Below, one piece after another: positions 1 to 6,515 of a DNA stretch of 8,691 bases; position 1 is the stretch's first letter; every line of letters begins with the position of its first letter. The stretch comes from Pseudomonadales bacterium (lineage in GTDB: Bacteria > Pseudomonadota > Gammaproteobacteria > Pseudomonadales > Azotimanducaceae). The notes under the pieces were generated by a model. It saw only the letters and a list, made by a program, of their open reading frames with translations. It ran no database searches and was not told the origin of the DNA. Position numbers and translations under genes: made by a program. The stretch lies in contig JAKUTI010000004.1 in assembly GCA_022448765.1 (NCBI GenBank), forward strand, positions 1 to 8,691, written 5' to 3'.

Positions 1-1885
1 GTAGACCCCCAAAGCAAATCAATAAGCCCCCGCACCACACCCACCGCACCAATACTTTCTCCTGAATCCTCACTCCCCAAGATCCATCCGGCAGGGGCTC
101 TCCCAACGCTACGTATAAGTCCCGGAAGAACCCTGCTCCAATCCCCGCTTCCGTCATGACGCTGTCGCGCGCCAGGTAATTTCGCTTCTCGGGGTAAAGG
201 CTTATTCCTTCAACGTCAAATTTCGCCCGTCGCGCTATGTAGTTGGGTCCGTTAACGGTATTAATCGAAACGAACCGGTATTCCCGTGTGTTCAATTCAA
301 CGGTATCACCTGGCAACATTCGAACCTCAAGTTCGTGTGAAAACACGCTTGTGATCGCCACACCGACAGCCCCCATCGCAAATCCCACATGAGCCAGCAA
401 CATACCTAAGTAGCCCAACGGTCGAGCGCCTTTACGCCGAATGAAGTCCGCGCCGTGACTCAAAAGTATCCAAAGCGTGAGCGCGACGGCGATCGCAACA
501 CCGACGACACTCGAAATATCCAACAGCCTATCCGACGCGATCGCGACGGCGAAAAAGACCGCGCCGACAATCAAAGAAATCAGCAAGAGCAAGCCAACGT
601 GTCGAAACAATCGAACCGGTGTACGTTTCCAGCGCACCACGGGGACCAGCGCCAAAAACACCGCAAGGATTCCCATCAACGGCACGAACAGCCGGTTAAA
701 GTATGGGGGTCCCACCGAAATCTTGTCGCCACCGGTGGCCGCCTCATATGCCAGCGGATAGAGAGTCCCGATAAGCACAATTGCAACAGCAACCACGAAC
801 AGCGCGTTGTTGATGAGCAAAAATAGCTCGCGTGAAAGACCCATGTACGCGATACGGCTTCTTATTGCAGGTACTCGGATCGCGTAGAGAGCTAAAGAAC
901 CTCCTACTGTGATTCCCAACAACACGAGTAAGAAGACACCACGCTCCGGGTCCACCGCAAAGGCGTGGACACTGGTCAGAACCCCTGATCGCACGATAAA
1001 CGCGCCCAATAAGCAAAGAGAGAAAGTCAATATAGATAGAAGTACCGTCCAACTCCGAAAGGCACCGCGCTTTTCAGTCACCGCGAGCGAATGAATGAGC
1101 GCCGTTCCCGCCAGCCAGGGCATGAACGACGCATTTTCAACCGGATCCCAAAACCACCAACCACCCCAACCGAGCTCGTAGTAGGCCCACCAACTACCTA
1201 AAGTTATTCCCACCGTGAGGAAAGCCCACGCGACATTAGTCCAGGGTCTTGTCCATCGGGCCCAGGTCGCGTCCAGCCGACCGGAAAGCAAACCGGCCAC
1301 GCCAAAAGCGAAAGCAACCGAAAAACCGACGTAGCCCATGTACAAAAGTGGCGGGTGTACGATGAGTCCAAAATCCTGCAGCAGCGGATTCAAGTCAGCA
1401 CCCATGGTCGGGACGTTCGGAACCAGCCTTAGGAACGGATTACTCGTTTCGAGCAAGAAGAGCAGAAACCCGGTGTTCAGCAACCCCAACGTCCCGAGCA
1501 CGCGGCCGTACATCTGCGAGGGCAATCGTTGCCCCAGCACGGCCACCCCAGCCGTCCATAGAGCCATCATCAGAGTCCACAAAAGAAACGACCCTTCGTG
1601 TGCACCCCAAACCGCACTAACCTTGTAGTACCAGGGCAGCAACGCGTTGGAATTCGAGGCGACGTAGACGACCGAATAGTCGTCCATGAGAAACGCATGT
1701 ACTAACAAGCCGAATGCGACGACGAGTGCTAGAAGTTGCAGCACCGCTATCGAGCCGGCATTTTCTATCCAAGTTTTCCGCCGGGTGGCGGCCCCCAAGT
1801 GTCCCAGCAGACCGAGCACGGCTGCTGCAACAAAACCGATGACGGCGGCGAGATGTCCGATCTCTGGTCCGACTCCCCAAAGCAT
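1..1885 (-). CDS. ccmF: Cytochrome c maturation protein CcmF (heme lyase subunit), C-terminus cut by window edge
   Basis: CcmF is the large polytopic inner-membrane subunit of the System I heme lyase; it takes heme from holo-CcmE and, with CcmH, attaches it to CXXCH motifs of apocytochromes c in the periplasm. I translated 628 residues; the family is usually 640-670, so only a short tail is missing. The tryptophan-rich WWD motif WGGWWFWDP lies at residues 240-248. The four histidines expected as heme ligands are present: H177 (HPPLLYMGYVG), H265 (TALIHS), H307 (LTSVHAF) and H499 (LLAHVGF). HEGSFLLW starts at residue 96. The visible end, LYVALGEPLPDGSWG onwards, is the typical CcmF tail. I chose ATG 1885 because it gives MLWGVGPEIGHLA, the normal family N-terminus, although it lacks a clear ribosome site. 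In-frame TTG codons at 1924 and 1948 are alternatives; the second overlaps the ccmE stop. ccmG and ccmH probably follow outside the window. Confidence 0.96.
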   Translation of the reverse strand, partial: MLWGVGPEIGHLAAVIGFVAAAVLGLLGHLGAATRRKTWIENAGSIAVLQLLALVVAFGLLVHAFLMDDYSVVYVASNSNALLPWYYKVSAVWGAHEGSFLLWTLMMALWTAGVAVLGQRLPSQMYGRVLGTLGLLNTGFLLFLLETSNPFLRLVPNVPTMGADLNPLLQDFGLIVHPPLLYMGYVGFSVAFAFGVAGLLSGRLDATWARWTRPWTNVAWAFLTVGITLGSWWAYYELGWGGWWFWDPVENASFMPWLAGTALIHSLAVTEKRGAFRSWTVLLSILTFSLCLLGAFIVRSGVLTSVHAFAVDPERGVFLLVLLGITVGGSLALYAIRVPAIRSRIAYMGLSRELFLLINNALFVVAVAIVLIGTLYPLAYEAATGGDKISVGPPYFNRLFVPLMGILAVFLALVPVVRWKRTPVRLFRHVGLLLLISLIVGAVFFAVAIASDRLLDISSVVGVAIAVALTLWILLSHGADFIRRKGARPLGYLGMLLAHVGFAMGAVGVAITSVFSHELEVRMLPGDTVELNTREYRFVSINTVNGPNYIARRAKFDVEGISLYPEKRNYLARDSVMTEAGIGAGFFRDLYVALGEPLPDGSWGVRIQEKVLVRWVWCGGLLICFGGL

Positions 1886-1944
1886 CCCCGACGACGCGTC
1901 AAAACTCTCGTAGTTCGCGGTCAAAGCTGCCGGCGTCCCAGCGG

Positions 1945-2373
1945 TCAAGATTCACCGCCCATATCGACTAACTCGGGTGGCATGTAGTTTTCATCATGCT
2001 TGGCGAGCACTTCTTTGGCATAAAAGACGCGCCTCTTATCAAGTTCACCGACCACGAGAACGCCTTGCCCTTCACGAAATAAACCGGGCAACATTCCCTG
2101 GTATCGAACCTCAAAGCGCGACCCTCGAAGATCGGATAACACAAAAGAGACCCCTAGCCCCTCGGACTCGTATGCGAGACTGCCCGCCTCGACCATACCT
2201 CCGGCACGTATGCGCTTTGCGATGGGGGCCTCGCCACCTACAACCTTCTGTGGCTCGTAAAAAAGATCCACGTTCTCTTGCAACGCGAACAGTACCGCGC
2301 CGATCGTGAGCCCACTGCCTATTAGCAGGAACACAACTGTGGCCAACCGTTGTCTACGAAGCGGAGGCATCAT
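1945..2373 (-). CDS. ccmE: Cytochrome c-type biogenesis heme chaperone CcmE
   Basis: CcmE is a periplasmic heme chaperone anchored by one N-terminal membrane helix; heme delivered by CcmABCD binds covalently to one histidine and is then passed to CcmF/CcmH. The 142-residue product has a short basic N-terminus, a hydrophobic anchor at about residues 11-31, and an OB-fold-type beta domain at about 40-120 (for example RIRAGGMVEAGSL and FVLSDLRGSRFEVRYQG). The diagnostic motif is KHDENYMPPE at 125-134: H126 is the expected heme-attachment histidine and Y130 the conserved tyrosine. This is the histidine variant, not the rare cysteine form. The gene starts at ATGATG; the first ATG overlaps the ccmD stop by 4 nt (ATGA), suggesting translational coupling. 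GAGGA lies 9 nt upstream of the first ATG and GGAG 4 nt before the second, so the first residue may be either Met. Confidence 0.97.
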   Translation of the reverse strand: MMPPLRRQRLATVVFLLIGSGLTIGAVLFALQENVDLFYEPQKVVGGEAPIAKRIRAGGMVEAGSLAYESEGLGVSFVLSDLRGSRFEVRYQGMLPGLFREGQGVLVVGELDKRRVFYAKEVLAKHDENYMPPELVDMGGES

Positions 2374-2543
2374 GCTCCAGTATCCTCATCTATACGGCTG
2401 GTCACTCTCGCCCGCAACCGACGTTCAGCGCGAATCGGCCACACACCAATCACAACGAGCGCGACCGCGCTAATCACGTAAACGCTCCAAACGTAAACAC
2501 CGTGGCCGTCCATCATGGCCCAGTTGTAAAACTCGTCGATCAA
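2370..2543 (-). CDS. ccmD: Heme exporter protein CcmD, small membrane protein with a non-ATG start
   Basis: CcmD is a very small single-helix inner-membrane protein that stabilises the CcmABC complex and is needed for release of holo-CcmE. I found it by translating the gap between ccmC and ccmE. From TTG 2543 it gives 57 residues beginning MIDEFYNWAMMDGHG, then VYVWSVYVISAVALVVIGVW as the membrane span (about 17-36), then a basic cytoplasmic tail (RAERRLRAR). The D/G-H-G-x-YVW-S-x-Y pattern before and at the start of the helix is typical of CcmD. No ATG exists at the expected start: TTG 2543 has AGG 5 nt upstream, while GTG 2549, overlapping the ccmC stop as GTGA, would give 59 residues with a closer, poorer site. 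ATG 2510 would remove the conserved leader. The end overlaps ccmE by 4 nt. Confidence 0.88.
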   Translation of the reverse strand: MIDEFYNWAMMDGHGVYVWSVYVISAVALVVIGVWPIRAERRLRARVTSRIDEDTGA

Positions 2544-2545
2544 CG

Positions 2546-3292
2546 TCACCTACCCTTTGAGATCGCACGCACCCATTCGGTCGCGTGCTCGCGTTTGAGG
2601 ACTTCCAATCGCATGGCCGCCAAAATCACGCCAGCGATGAAGACATAGAAACCTATTGCGTTAATTAGCAGTGGCCACAACATACTCGTCTCGATTGTAG
2701 GTTCGCGAGCCAAAGTGATACTGGCCGGCTGGTGCAAGGTTGCGAACCAATCCACCGAGTACTTAATGATTGGGATGTTGATGACACCGACGAGGGCAAG
2801 GATCGATACGGAATAAGCGGCTCGATCTGGTCGCGGTATCGCCTGACGTAACGCCATTAGACCGAAAAATAGAAACAGGAGCACGAGTACCGATGTCGTT
2901 CGCATGTCCCACACCCAACCGGTACCCCAGGTCGGCATGCCCCACAATATGCCACTCGCCAGAGCGAGCATGGTCAAAATTGCACCAATGGGGGCCGCCG
3001 CTTTGATAAAGACGTCCGCCATCTTCATACGCCAAACAATGTAGACAAAGCCCGCCACGGCGCATGCGAAATAAACCATCTCGGCCAAGTGTGCGCTCGG
3101 GACATGCATGTACATGATCCTAAAACTATGGCCTTGGTATTTATCCGGCGGCGCGAGTACCAACCCCCAAAAACTTCCAACCAGCAGAGCTAAAACCCCA
3201 CCGACATATAAACCACGGACCCACCAGGAAGAACCGTGATAAAAAAAACGGGGGGAACCCATCCGGTGGAAAGCATCTTTTATCAAACCCAC
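2546..3292 (-). CDS. ccmC: Heme exporter protein CcmC (heme handling, loads CcmE)
   Basis: CcmC is an inner-membrane protein of the heme-handling family that binds heme at its periplasmic face and presents it to CcmE. From GTG 3292 the product has 248 residues, close to the roughly 245 of E. coli CcmC, with six predicted membrane spans. The WWD motif WGTGWVWDMRTTS is at 122-134. The two flanking axial histidines are H63 (MYMHVPSAH) and H187 (TLHQPAS). The frame stays open upstream to an ATG at 3427, but that 45-residue extension lies wholly inside ccmB, is not membrane-like and does not resemble CcmC. GTG 3292 has AGGAG 7 nt upstream and sits 1 nt after the ccmB stop, which decides the start. 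Codons near 3241-3255 contain an A8/G6 homopolymer pair (plus-strand view), yet the frame is intact. The TGA stop is followed directly by ccmD. Confidence 0.96.
   Translation of the reverse strand: MGLIKDAFHRMGSPRFFYHGSSWWVRGLYVGGVLALLVGSFWGLVLAPPDKYQGHSFRIMYMHVPSAHLAEMVYFACAVAGFVYIVWRMKMADVFIKAAAPIGAILTMLALASGILWGMPTWGTGWVWDMRTTSVLVLLFLFFGLMALRQAIPRPDRAAYSVSILALVGVINIPIIKYSVDWFATLHQPASITLAREPTIETSMLWPLLINAIGFYVFIAGVILAAMRLEVLKREHATEWVRAISKGR
2549..2557 (-). promoter_or_regulatory. Purine-rich ribosome binding region of ccmD
   Basis: Minus-strand AAGGGTAGG covers the last codons of ccmC. The AGG at 2551-2549 is 5 nt from TTG 2543, a normal distance, but touches GTG 2549 itself. This favours TTG 2543 as the ccmD start, though AAGGG could serve GTG 2549 at a short 3-nt spacing. 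Confidence 0.5.
3241..3255. repeat. Adjacent homopolymers A8-C-G6 inside ccmC
   Basis: On the plus strand eight A are followed by one C and six G; the sense strand of ccmC therefore reads C6-G-T8 over codons 12-18 (about S13 to Y18). The reading frame is intact here. Such runs are prone to replication slippage and to sequencing indels. Confidence 0.9.
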
Positions 3293-3293
3293 G

Positions 3294-3962
3294 TCAATAC
3301 TCCTGACTACCCTTGAGCGCCGCCCCGATCGCAAAAGGTGCCAGTGTAATCGATCCAGCCAGCAAGGCGATGAGCCAAAGCACCGGTCCGGTGGCCATGG
3401 CCCCATCCAATACCCGATAACAGGCACCCGAACCGAAAATCAGAACCGGAATATATAGGGGCATCACCAAGACCGCTAAAAGCAAGCCCCCCCGACCAAG
3501 CCCTGCCGTAAGCGCGGCACCAATGCCGCCGATCAACGTTAGCACCGGGGTCCCAAGTAAAAGCGTTCCAACGAGGGTCACTATTATTTCAGGCGGCGCG
3601 TTAATAAATATCGCCGCGAGAGGCGATAGAATCGCCACGGGAAGTCCACTCACGCACCAATGCGCTAGAAGCTTACCTAGGACGCCCAAAAACAACGGGT
3701 GATTGTGCAGCAACATGAGTTCCAAGCTGCCGTCGTCATAATCACGATGAAAAAGATTATCCGTCGACAGCATTGCAACGAACAGCGCGACAACCCAAAC
3801 AACACCAGGAGCTACCCGCGGAAGTGTTTCGCTGTCGGTCCCGACGGCAAAAACGAACAACGATAACGCAAGCACAAAGAATGCTATTGGATTAGCAATC
3901 TCCGTCCGCCCCCGAATTGCGATCAGTATGTCGCGGCGAAATTGAACTCCGAAATTCCCCAT
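3294..3962 (-). CDS. ccmB: Heme exporter protein CcmB (ABC transporter membrane subunit)
   Basis: CcmB is the membrane partner of the CcmA ATPase; CcmA2-B2-C-D uses ATP hydrolysis to release heme-loaded CcmE from CcmC. The 222-residue product matches the usual length of about 220. It starts with a cytoplasmic amphipathic segment (FRRDILIAIRGRTEIANP) and has about six hydrophobic spans, at roughly residues 25-41, 53-67, 96-120, 126-152, 158-178 and 192-216. The conserved loop FHRDYDDGSLELMLL at 71-85 corresponds to the family's DGSLE signature. ATG 3962 overlaps the last base of the ccmA TAA (TAATG), so translation is probably coupled to ccmA. The stop is 1 nt before the GTG of ccmC. I see no truncation or missing motif. 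Confidence 0.96.
   Translation of the reverse strand: MGNFGVQFRRDILIAIRGRTEIANPIAFFVLALSLFVFAVGTDSETLPRVAPGVVWVVALFVAMLSTDNLFHRDYDDGSLELMLLHNHPLFLGVLGKLLAHWCVSGLPVAILSPLAAIFINAPPEIIVTLVGTLLLGTPVLTLIGGIGAALTAGLGRGGLLLAVLVMPLYIPVLIFGSGACYRVLDGAMATGPVLWLIALLAGSITLAPFAIGAALKGSQEY
3300..3304 (-). promoter_or_regulatory. Ribosome binding site of ccmC
   Basis: AGGAG on the minus strand, inside the last codons of ccmB, is separated by 7 nt from GTG 3292. It is the best Shine-Dalgarno match in the ccm run and decides the ccmC start in favour of GTG 3292 over the upstream in-frame ATG 3427. Confidence 0.75.
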
Positions 3963-4549
3963 TACGCGCCTAGCTCAAGCACCCTGGTCTCTGGGAACCC
4001 AAGTTCCACATGTGTCGCACAAATACTCGCTCCGCCCATACGCCGATGTTCAACGATGAGGTTACGTAAAAGCGCTACCGCGTCGTCGTCAAGTGAAGTC
4101 ATTGGCTCGTCCAGCAACCAGAGACGCGAGTCAGAAACGCATAATCTCGCTAGGGTCGCCCGACGCGCTTGGCCCGCTGAAAGCATGCGGCATGGCACAT
4201 CTTTGTAGCTTTCCAAACCGACGCGCTGGATGGCAGACGACAGTACTTCCGGACTCGTTTCTTGGCGGCACAGACCCACGTACCAGCGCAAATTTTCGAG
4301 CGGGCTCAGCGATGTATTCAGCCCGGATCGGTGGCCCAAATAGAGAAGACGCTCAGGGTATTTTATGACGCCCGTATCGACGCTGAAGAGCCCCGCCAAA
4401 CATCGGAGTAGAGTCGATTTGCCGCTCCCATTGGGACCCCAAAGTTCCAGGACATCGCCGGATAGGACCGTCACGTCAAGCCGGTCGAACAGCAGCTGGC
4501 CCGCGACTGTACAACTCAAGTCGTTTGCTTCGATCAATGGTTGATTCAA
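3962..4549 (-). CDS. ccmA: Heme exporter ATP-binding protein CcmA
   Basis: CcmA is the cytoplasmic ABC ATPase of the cytochrome c maturation complex. The 195-residue product is a single nucleotide-binding domain of normal family size (about 200). Walker A is GPNGSGKST at 38-46, the ABC signature LSAGQ is at 123-127, Walker B ends in LWLLDEP at 143-149, and the H-loop histidine is H180. The segment LLYLGHRSGLNTSLSPLENL (68-87) is characteristic of CcmA rather than of general exporters. The start is uncertain: there is no in-frame ATG upstream, and translation must begin at TTG 4549 (MNQPLIEAND) or at TTG 4537, which gives MIEANDLSC, equally family-like. Neither has a strong ribosome site. This is the first gene of the ccm run and lies behind a TATAAT box at 4583-4588. 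Confidence 0.96.
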   Translation of the reverse strand: MNQPLIEANDLSCTVAGQLLFDRLDVTVLSGDVLELWGPNGSGKSTLLRCLAGLFSVDTGVIKYPERLLYLGHRSGLNTSLSPLENLRWYVGLCRQETSPEVLSSAIQRVGLESYKDVPCRMLSAGQARRATLARLCVSDSRLWLLDEPMTSLDDDAVALLRNLIVEHRRMGGASICATHVELGFPETRVLELGA

Positions 4550-4582
4550 AAGAGTCGGCTCGATGCATATGAGGTAAACGCA

Positions 4583-4588
4583 ATTATA
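4583..4588 (-). promoter_or_regulatory. Putative sigma-70 -10 box for the ccm operon
   Basis: The minus strand reads TATAAT exactly, 33 nt before the ccmA TTG start, which would put transcription start near 4576 and leave a leader of about 27 nt. No good -35 is present: at 16-nt spacing the hexamer is TGGCGA (three matches to TTGACA), so the promoter may be weak or activator-dependent. The same bases read TATAGT on the plus strand, also without a convincing -35. Confidence 0.5.
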
Positions 4589-4593
4589 GTGGG

Positions 4594-4619
4594 CGGAAGC
4601 ACATTCGCCATGCGTTCCG
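4594..4619. promoter_or_regulatory. Inverted repeat between divergent ccmA and peptidase genes
   Basis: CGGAAGCA at 4594-4601 pairs with TGC-g-TTCCG at 4611-4619, eight pairs with a single bulged G at 4614 and a 9-nt centre. It overlaps the place where the -35 region of the ccmA promoter would be, so a protein-binding site is possible. If transcribed rightward it could also form a small hairpin before the peptidase gene. No T-run follows, so it is not a terminator. Confidence 0.35.
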
Positions 4620-4633
4620 TAGCGGGGGCTTAG

Positions 4634-6454
4634 GTGCTTCTCATGAGGCTGATGATCGTTCTATGCTATGGGCTCGTTAAGGCAATCGGTCACTCTCCAC
4701 GCCAACAACCGAAAATGCGACATACAAACCGCTTCGGAAAGAAAAGCGCCGGGTTGCCCTTGGTCCATAACTCAGCATCCACAAAACAACAGAGACCAAT
4801 CATCAAGGTACGGTCCTTCACGCAATCGGCGTTGTTGACACGCACCATTCGGCTGACGCACGGAATGTTGCCCCTGTTCGTTGCGTTATTGCTGACGAAC
4901 TGCGGTGGTTCCGGAACAAGCGCTGTCAACCCCCAGACAGCTATTTCAGAAAACACGACCACCGCAACCGAAACCACCACCTCGTCCGAACAAGGATGGG
5001 TTGAGGGAGAGTTTCTAGCGCCCGAAAATTTTCGGTACCTCTGCGAGAATCCTCGGACCGGTGACGATCCAGCGACCGGGAGCGCGTACCTCGATGCTGT
5101 GGGTACGACGACGGACGAAAATAACTGGTTGCGTTCATGGAGCAATGAGCTCTACCTCTGGTATCACGAAATCGAGGATCGGAACCCGGCTGACTATACG
5201 ACGCCGGAATATTTTGACTTGATGAAAAGCTTCGAGACAACGGCGTCCGGAAATCCGAAAGATAAGTACCACTTCACCTACGACACGGAAGAGTGGCGCC
5301 AGCTTTCTCAATCAGGAATCACCGCGGGTTACGGAGCCAAGCTGGCAATCTTGTCTGCCTCCCCTCCGCGAGAGATCGTGGTCGCATTCACCGAACCCGA
5401 CACCCCTGCAACTGCCATCGATGTGAATTTGGCACGTGGCGCACGAATCGTCGAAGTTGACGGAGTTGACGTCGAGAACGGGGCAGACACTGCCACCCTT
5501 AATGCTGGTCTGTTTCCGGCGACGAGCGGAGAACGTCACGAATTCTTGGTCAGAGACCTCGGCGCATCGGAACCACGCACCGTCAGCATGACTTCCGCTT
5601 TGATCACTCAAGACCCGGTTCAAAACGTCAAAGTTATCGCAACGGATTCGGGCAACGTGGGCTATATGTTGTTCAACGCACACTTGGCTCCGTCGGAACT
5701 CGAGCTCATCCAAGCCGTCGAGACACTGGCGGGAGCGAATGTCGTCGATCTCGTCCTCGATCTTCGCTACAACGGTGGGGGTTATCTGGATATCGCGAAC
5801 GAACTTGCTTTTATGATCGCCGGGTCGGCGCAGGCAGAAGGAAAGGTATTCAGCGAGGTACAGTTCAACGACAAACATCCCTCCACTAACCCTGTCACGG
5901 GCGCTTCATTAGAACCCGAACTCTTCCATACCTCCGCCCGAGGTTTTTCAGCATCCCAGGGGGCAGCACTGCCAACACTGAACCTTCAACGCGTTTTCGT
6001 GCTGACTGGACCAGGCACTTGTTCGGCTAGTGAGTCCATCATCAACGGCCTGCGTGGTATCGACGTCGACGTGGTGCAAATCGGCGCGTCCACATGCGGC
6101 AAGCCGTACGGTTTTTACGCCTTCGACAATTGTGGAACCACGTACTTTTCGATCCAGTTCCGTGGCACCAACGCGAAAGGATTTGGAGACTACACGGACG
6201 GCTTTTCCCCCACCAACGAGCCGTCGTCAGGGACGCCCCTTCCAGGTTGCTTTGTTCGCGACGACTTTGATCACGCACTTGGAGACCCCTTAGAGGACCG
6301 ACTGAATACCGCTCTCGCTTATCGCGACAATGGAGACTGTCCATCTGCGGCGAAAGCCCCGATCGCTTTCAAGTCGGTTTCCAGGTCGCACCATCTGGTC
6401 GATACGGGGGTCCGACAGCCCTTCTTCGAAACGCTCGGTTTGTTACGCCAATGA
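4634..6454 (+). CDS. S41-family C-terminal-processing-type serine peptidase with PDZ domain, probable lipoprotein (start uncertain)
   Basis: The product belongs to the S41 (Tsp/CtpA) peptidases, which use a Ser/Lys dyad in the periplasm. In the longest frame (606 residues from GTG 4634) LLLTNC at 85-90 is a lipobox-like sequence, with Cys90 as lipid-attachment site, followed by a Thr/Ser-rich tether (to about 119). A PDZ-like region spans about 228-315 (GYGAKLAIL ... GARIVEVDGVDV). The S41 core includes DLRYNGGGYLD (376-386), GTCSASESI (461-469) and TCGKPYGFY (487-495). By alignment with E. coli Tsp, S464 is the nucleophile and K490 the general base, 26 residues apart. Cys463, 488, 500 and 539 may form disulfides. 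A lipobox at residue 90 is too far in: TTG 4832 or TTG 4835 would give a normal 23-24-residue lipoprotein signal (basic TRTIRLTHG, hydrophobic MLPLFVALLL). I list the longest frame because no alternative has a clear ribosome site. The substrate is unknown. Confidence 0.88.
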   Translation: MLLMRLMIVLCYGLVKAIGHSPRQQPKMRHTNRFGKKSAGLPLVHNSASTKQQRPIIKVRSFTQSALLTRTIRLTHGMLPLFVALLLTNCGGSGTSAVNPQTAISENTTTATETTTSSEQGWVEGEFLAPENFRYLCENPRTGDDPATGSAYLDAVGTTTDENNWLRSWSNELYLWYHEIEDRNPADYTTPEYFDLMKSFETTASGNPKDKYHFTYDTEEWRQLSQSGITAGYGAKLAILSASPPREIVVAFTEPDTPATAIDVNLARGARIVEVDGVDVENGADTATLNAGLFPATSGERHEFLVRDLGASEPRTVSMTSALITQDPVQNVKVIATDSGNVGYMLFNAHLAPSELELIQAVETLAGANVVDLVLDLRYNGGGYLDIANELAFMIAGSAQAEGKVFSEVQFNDKHPSTNPVTGASLEPELFHTSARGFSASQGAALPTLNLQRVFVLTGPGTCSASESIINGLRGIDVDVVQIGASTCGKPYGFYAFDNCGTTYFSIQFRGTNAKGFGDYTDGFSPTNEPSSGTPLPGCFVRDDFDHALGDPLEDRLNTALAYRDNGDCPSAAKAPIAFKSVSRSHHLVDTGVRQPFFETLGLLRQ

Positions 6455-6515
6455 AAACGTCCCCGCGCTCGCTAACCGCCATACATCTACGATTAGCAAC
6501 GGCGACTACTGCAAA

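Noticed and set aside
476..565. Repeated GCGATCGC/GCGACGGCGA-like motifs as a possible DNA repeat
   Set aside because: They fall in ccmF codons for repeated Ala-Val-Ile membrane residues and are imperfect, so codon use in a hydrophobic helix explains them.
455..1094. Several plus-strand open frames opposite ccmF (for example 455-826 and 909-1094)
   Set aside because: They are antisense to a clearly conserved ccmF reading frame, have compositions rich in Arg/Asn/Thr typical of shadow frames, and show no recognisable domain.
3293..3427. A 45-residue N-terminal extension of CcmC starting at ATG 3427
   Set aside because: It lies entirely inside ccmB in another frame, has no CcmC-like sequence, and GTG 3292 has a strong AGGAG site and gives the normal family length.
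4834..4839. TTGACA as a -35 box for the peptidase gene
   Set aside because: No -10-like hexamer lies 16-18 nt downstream, and the site falls inside the likely signal-peptide coding sequence.
5312..5878. A 188-residue minus-strand frame opposite the S41 peptidase
   Set aside because: It is antisense to the conserved PDZ and peptidase core and has no recognisable family motif, so it is best explained as a shadow.
6455..6515. Terminator between the converging peptidase and dehydrogenase genes
   Set aside because: The only inverted repeat (GCTAA at 6471-6475 with TTAGC at 6493-6497) has five pairs, a 17-nt loop and no T-run on either strand.
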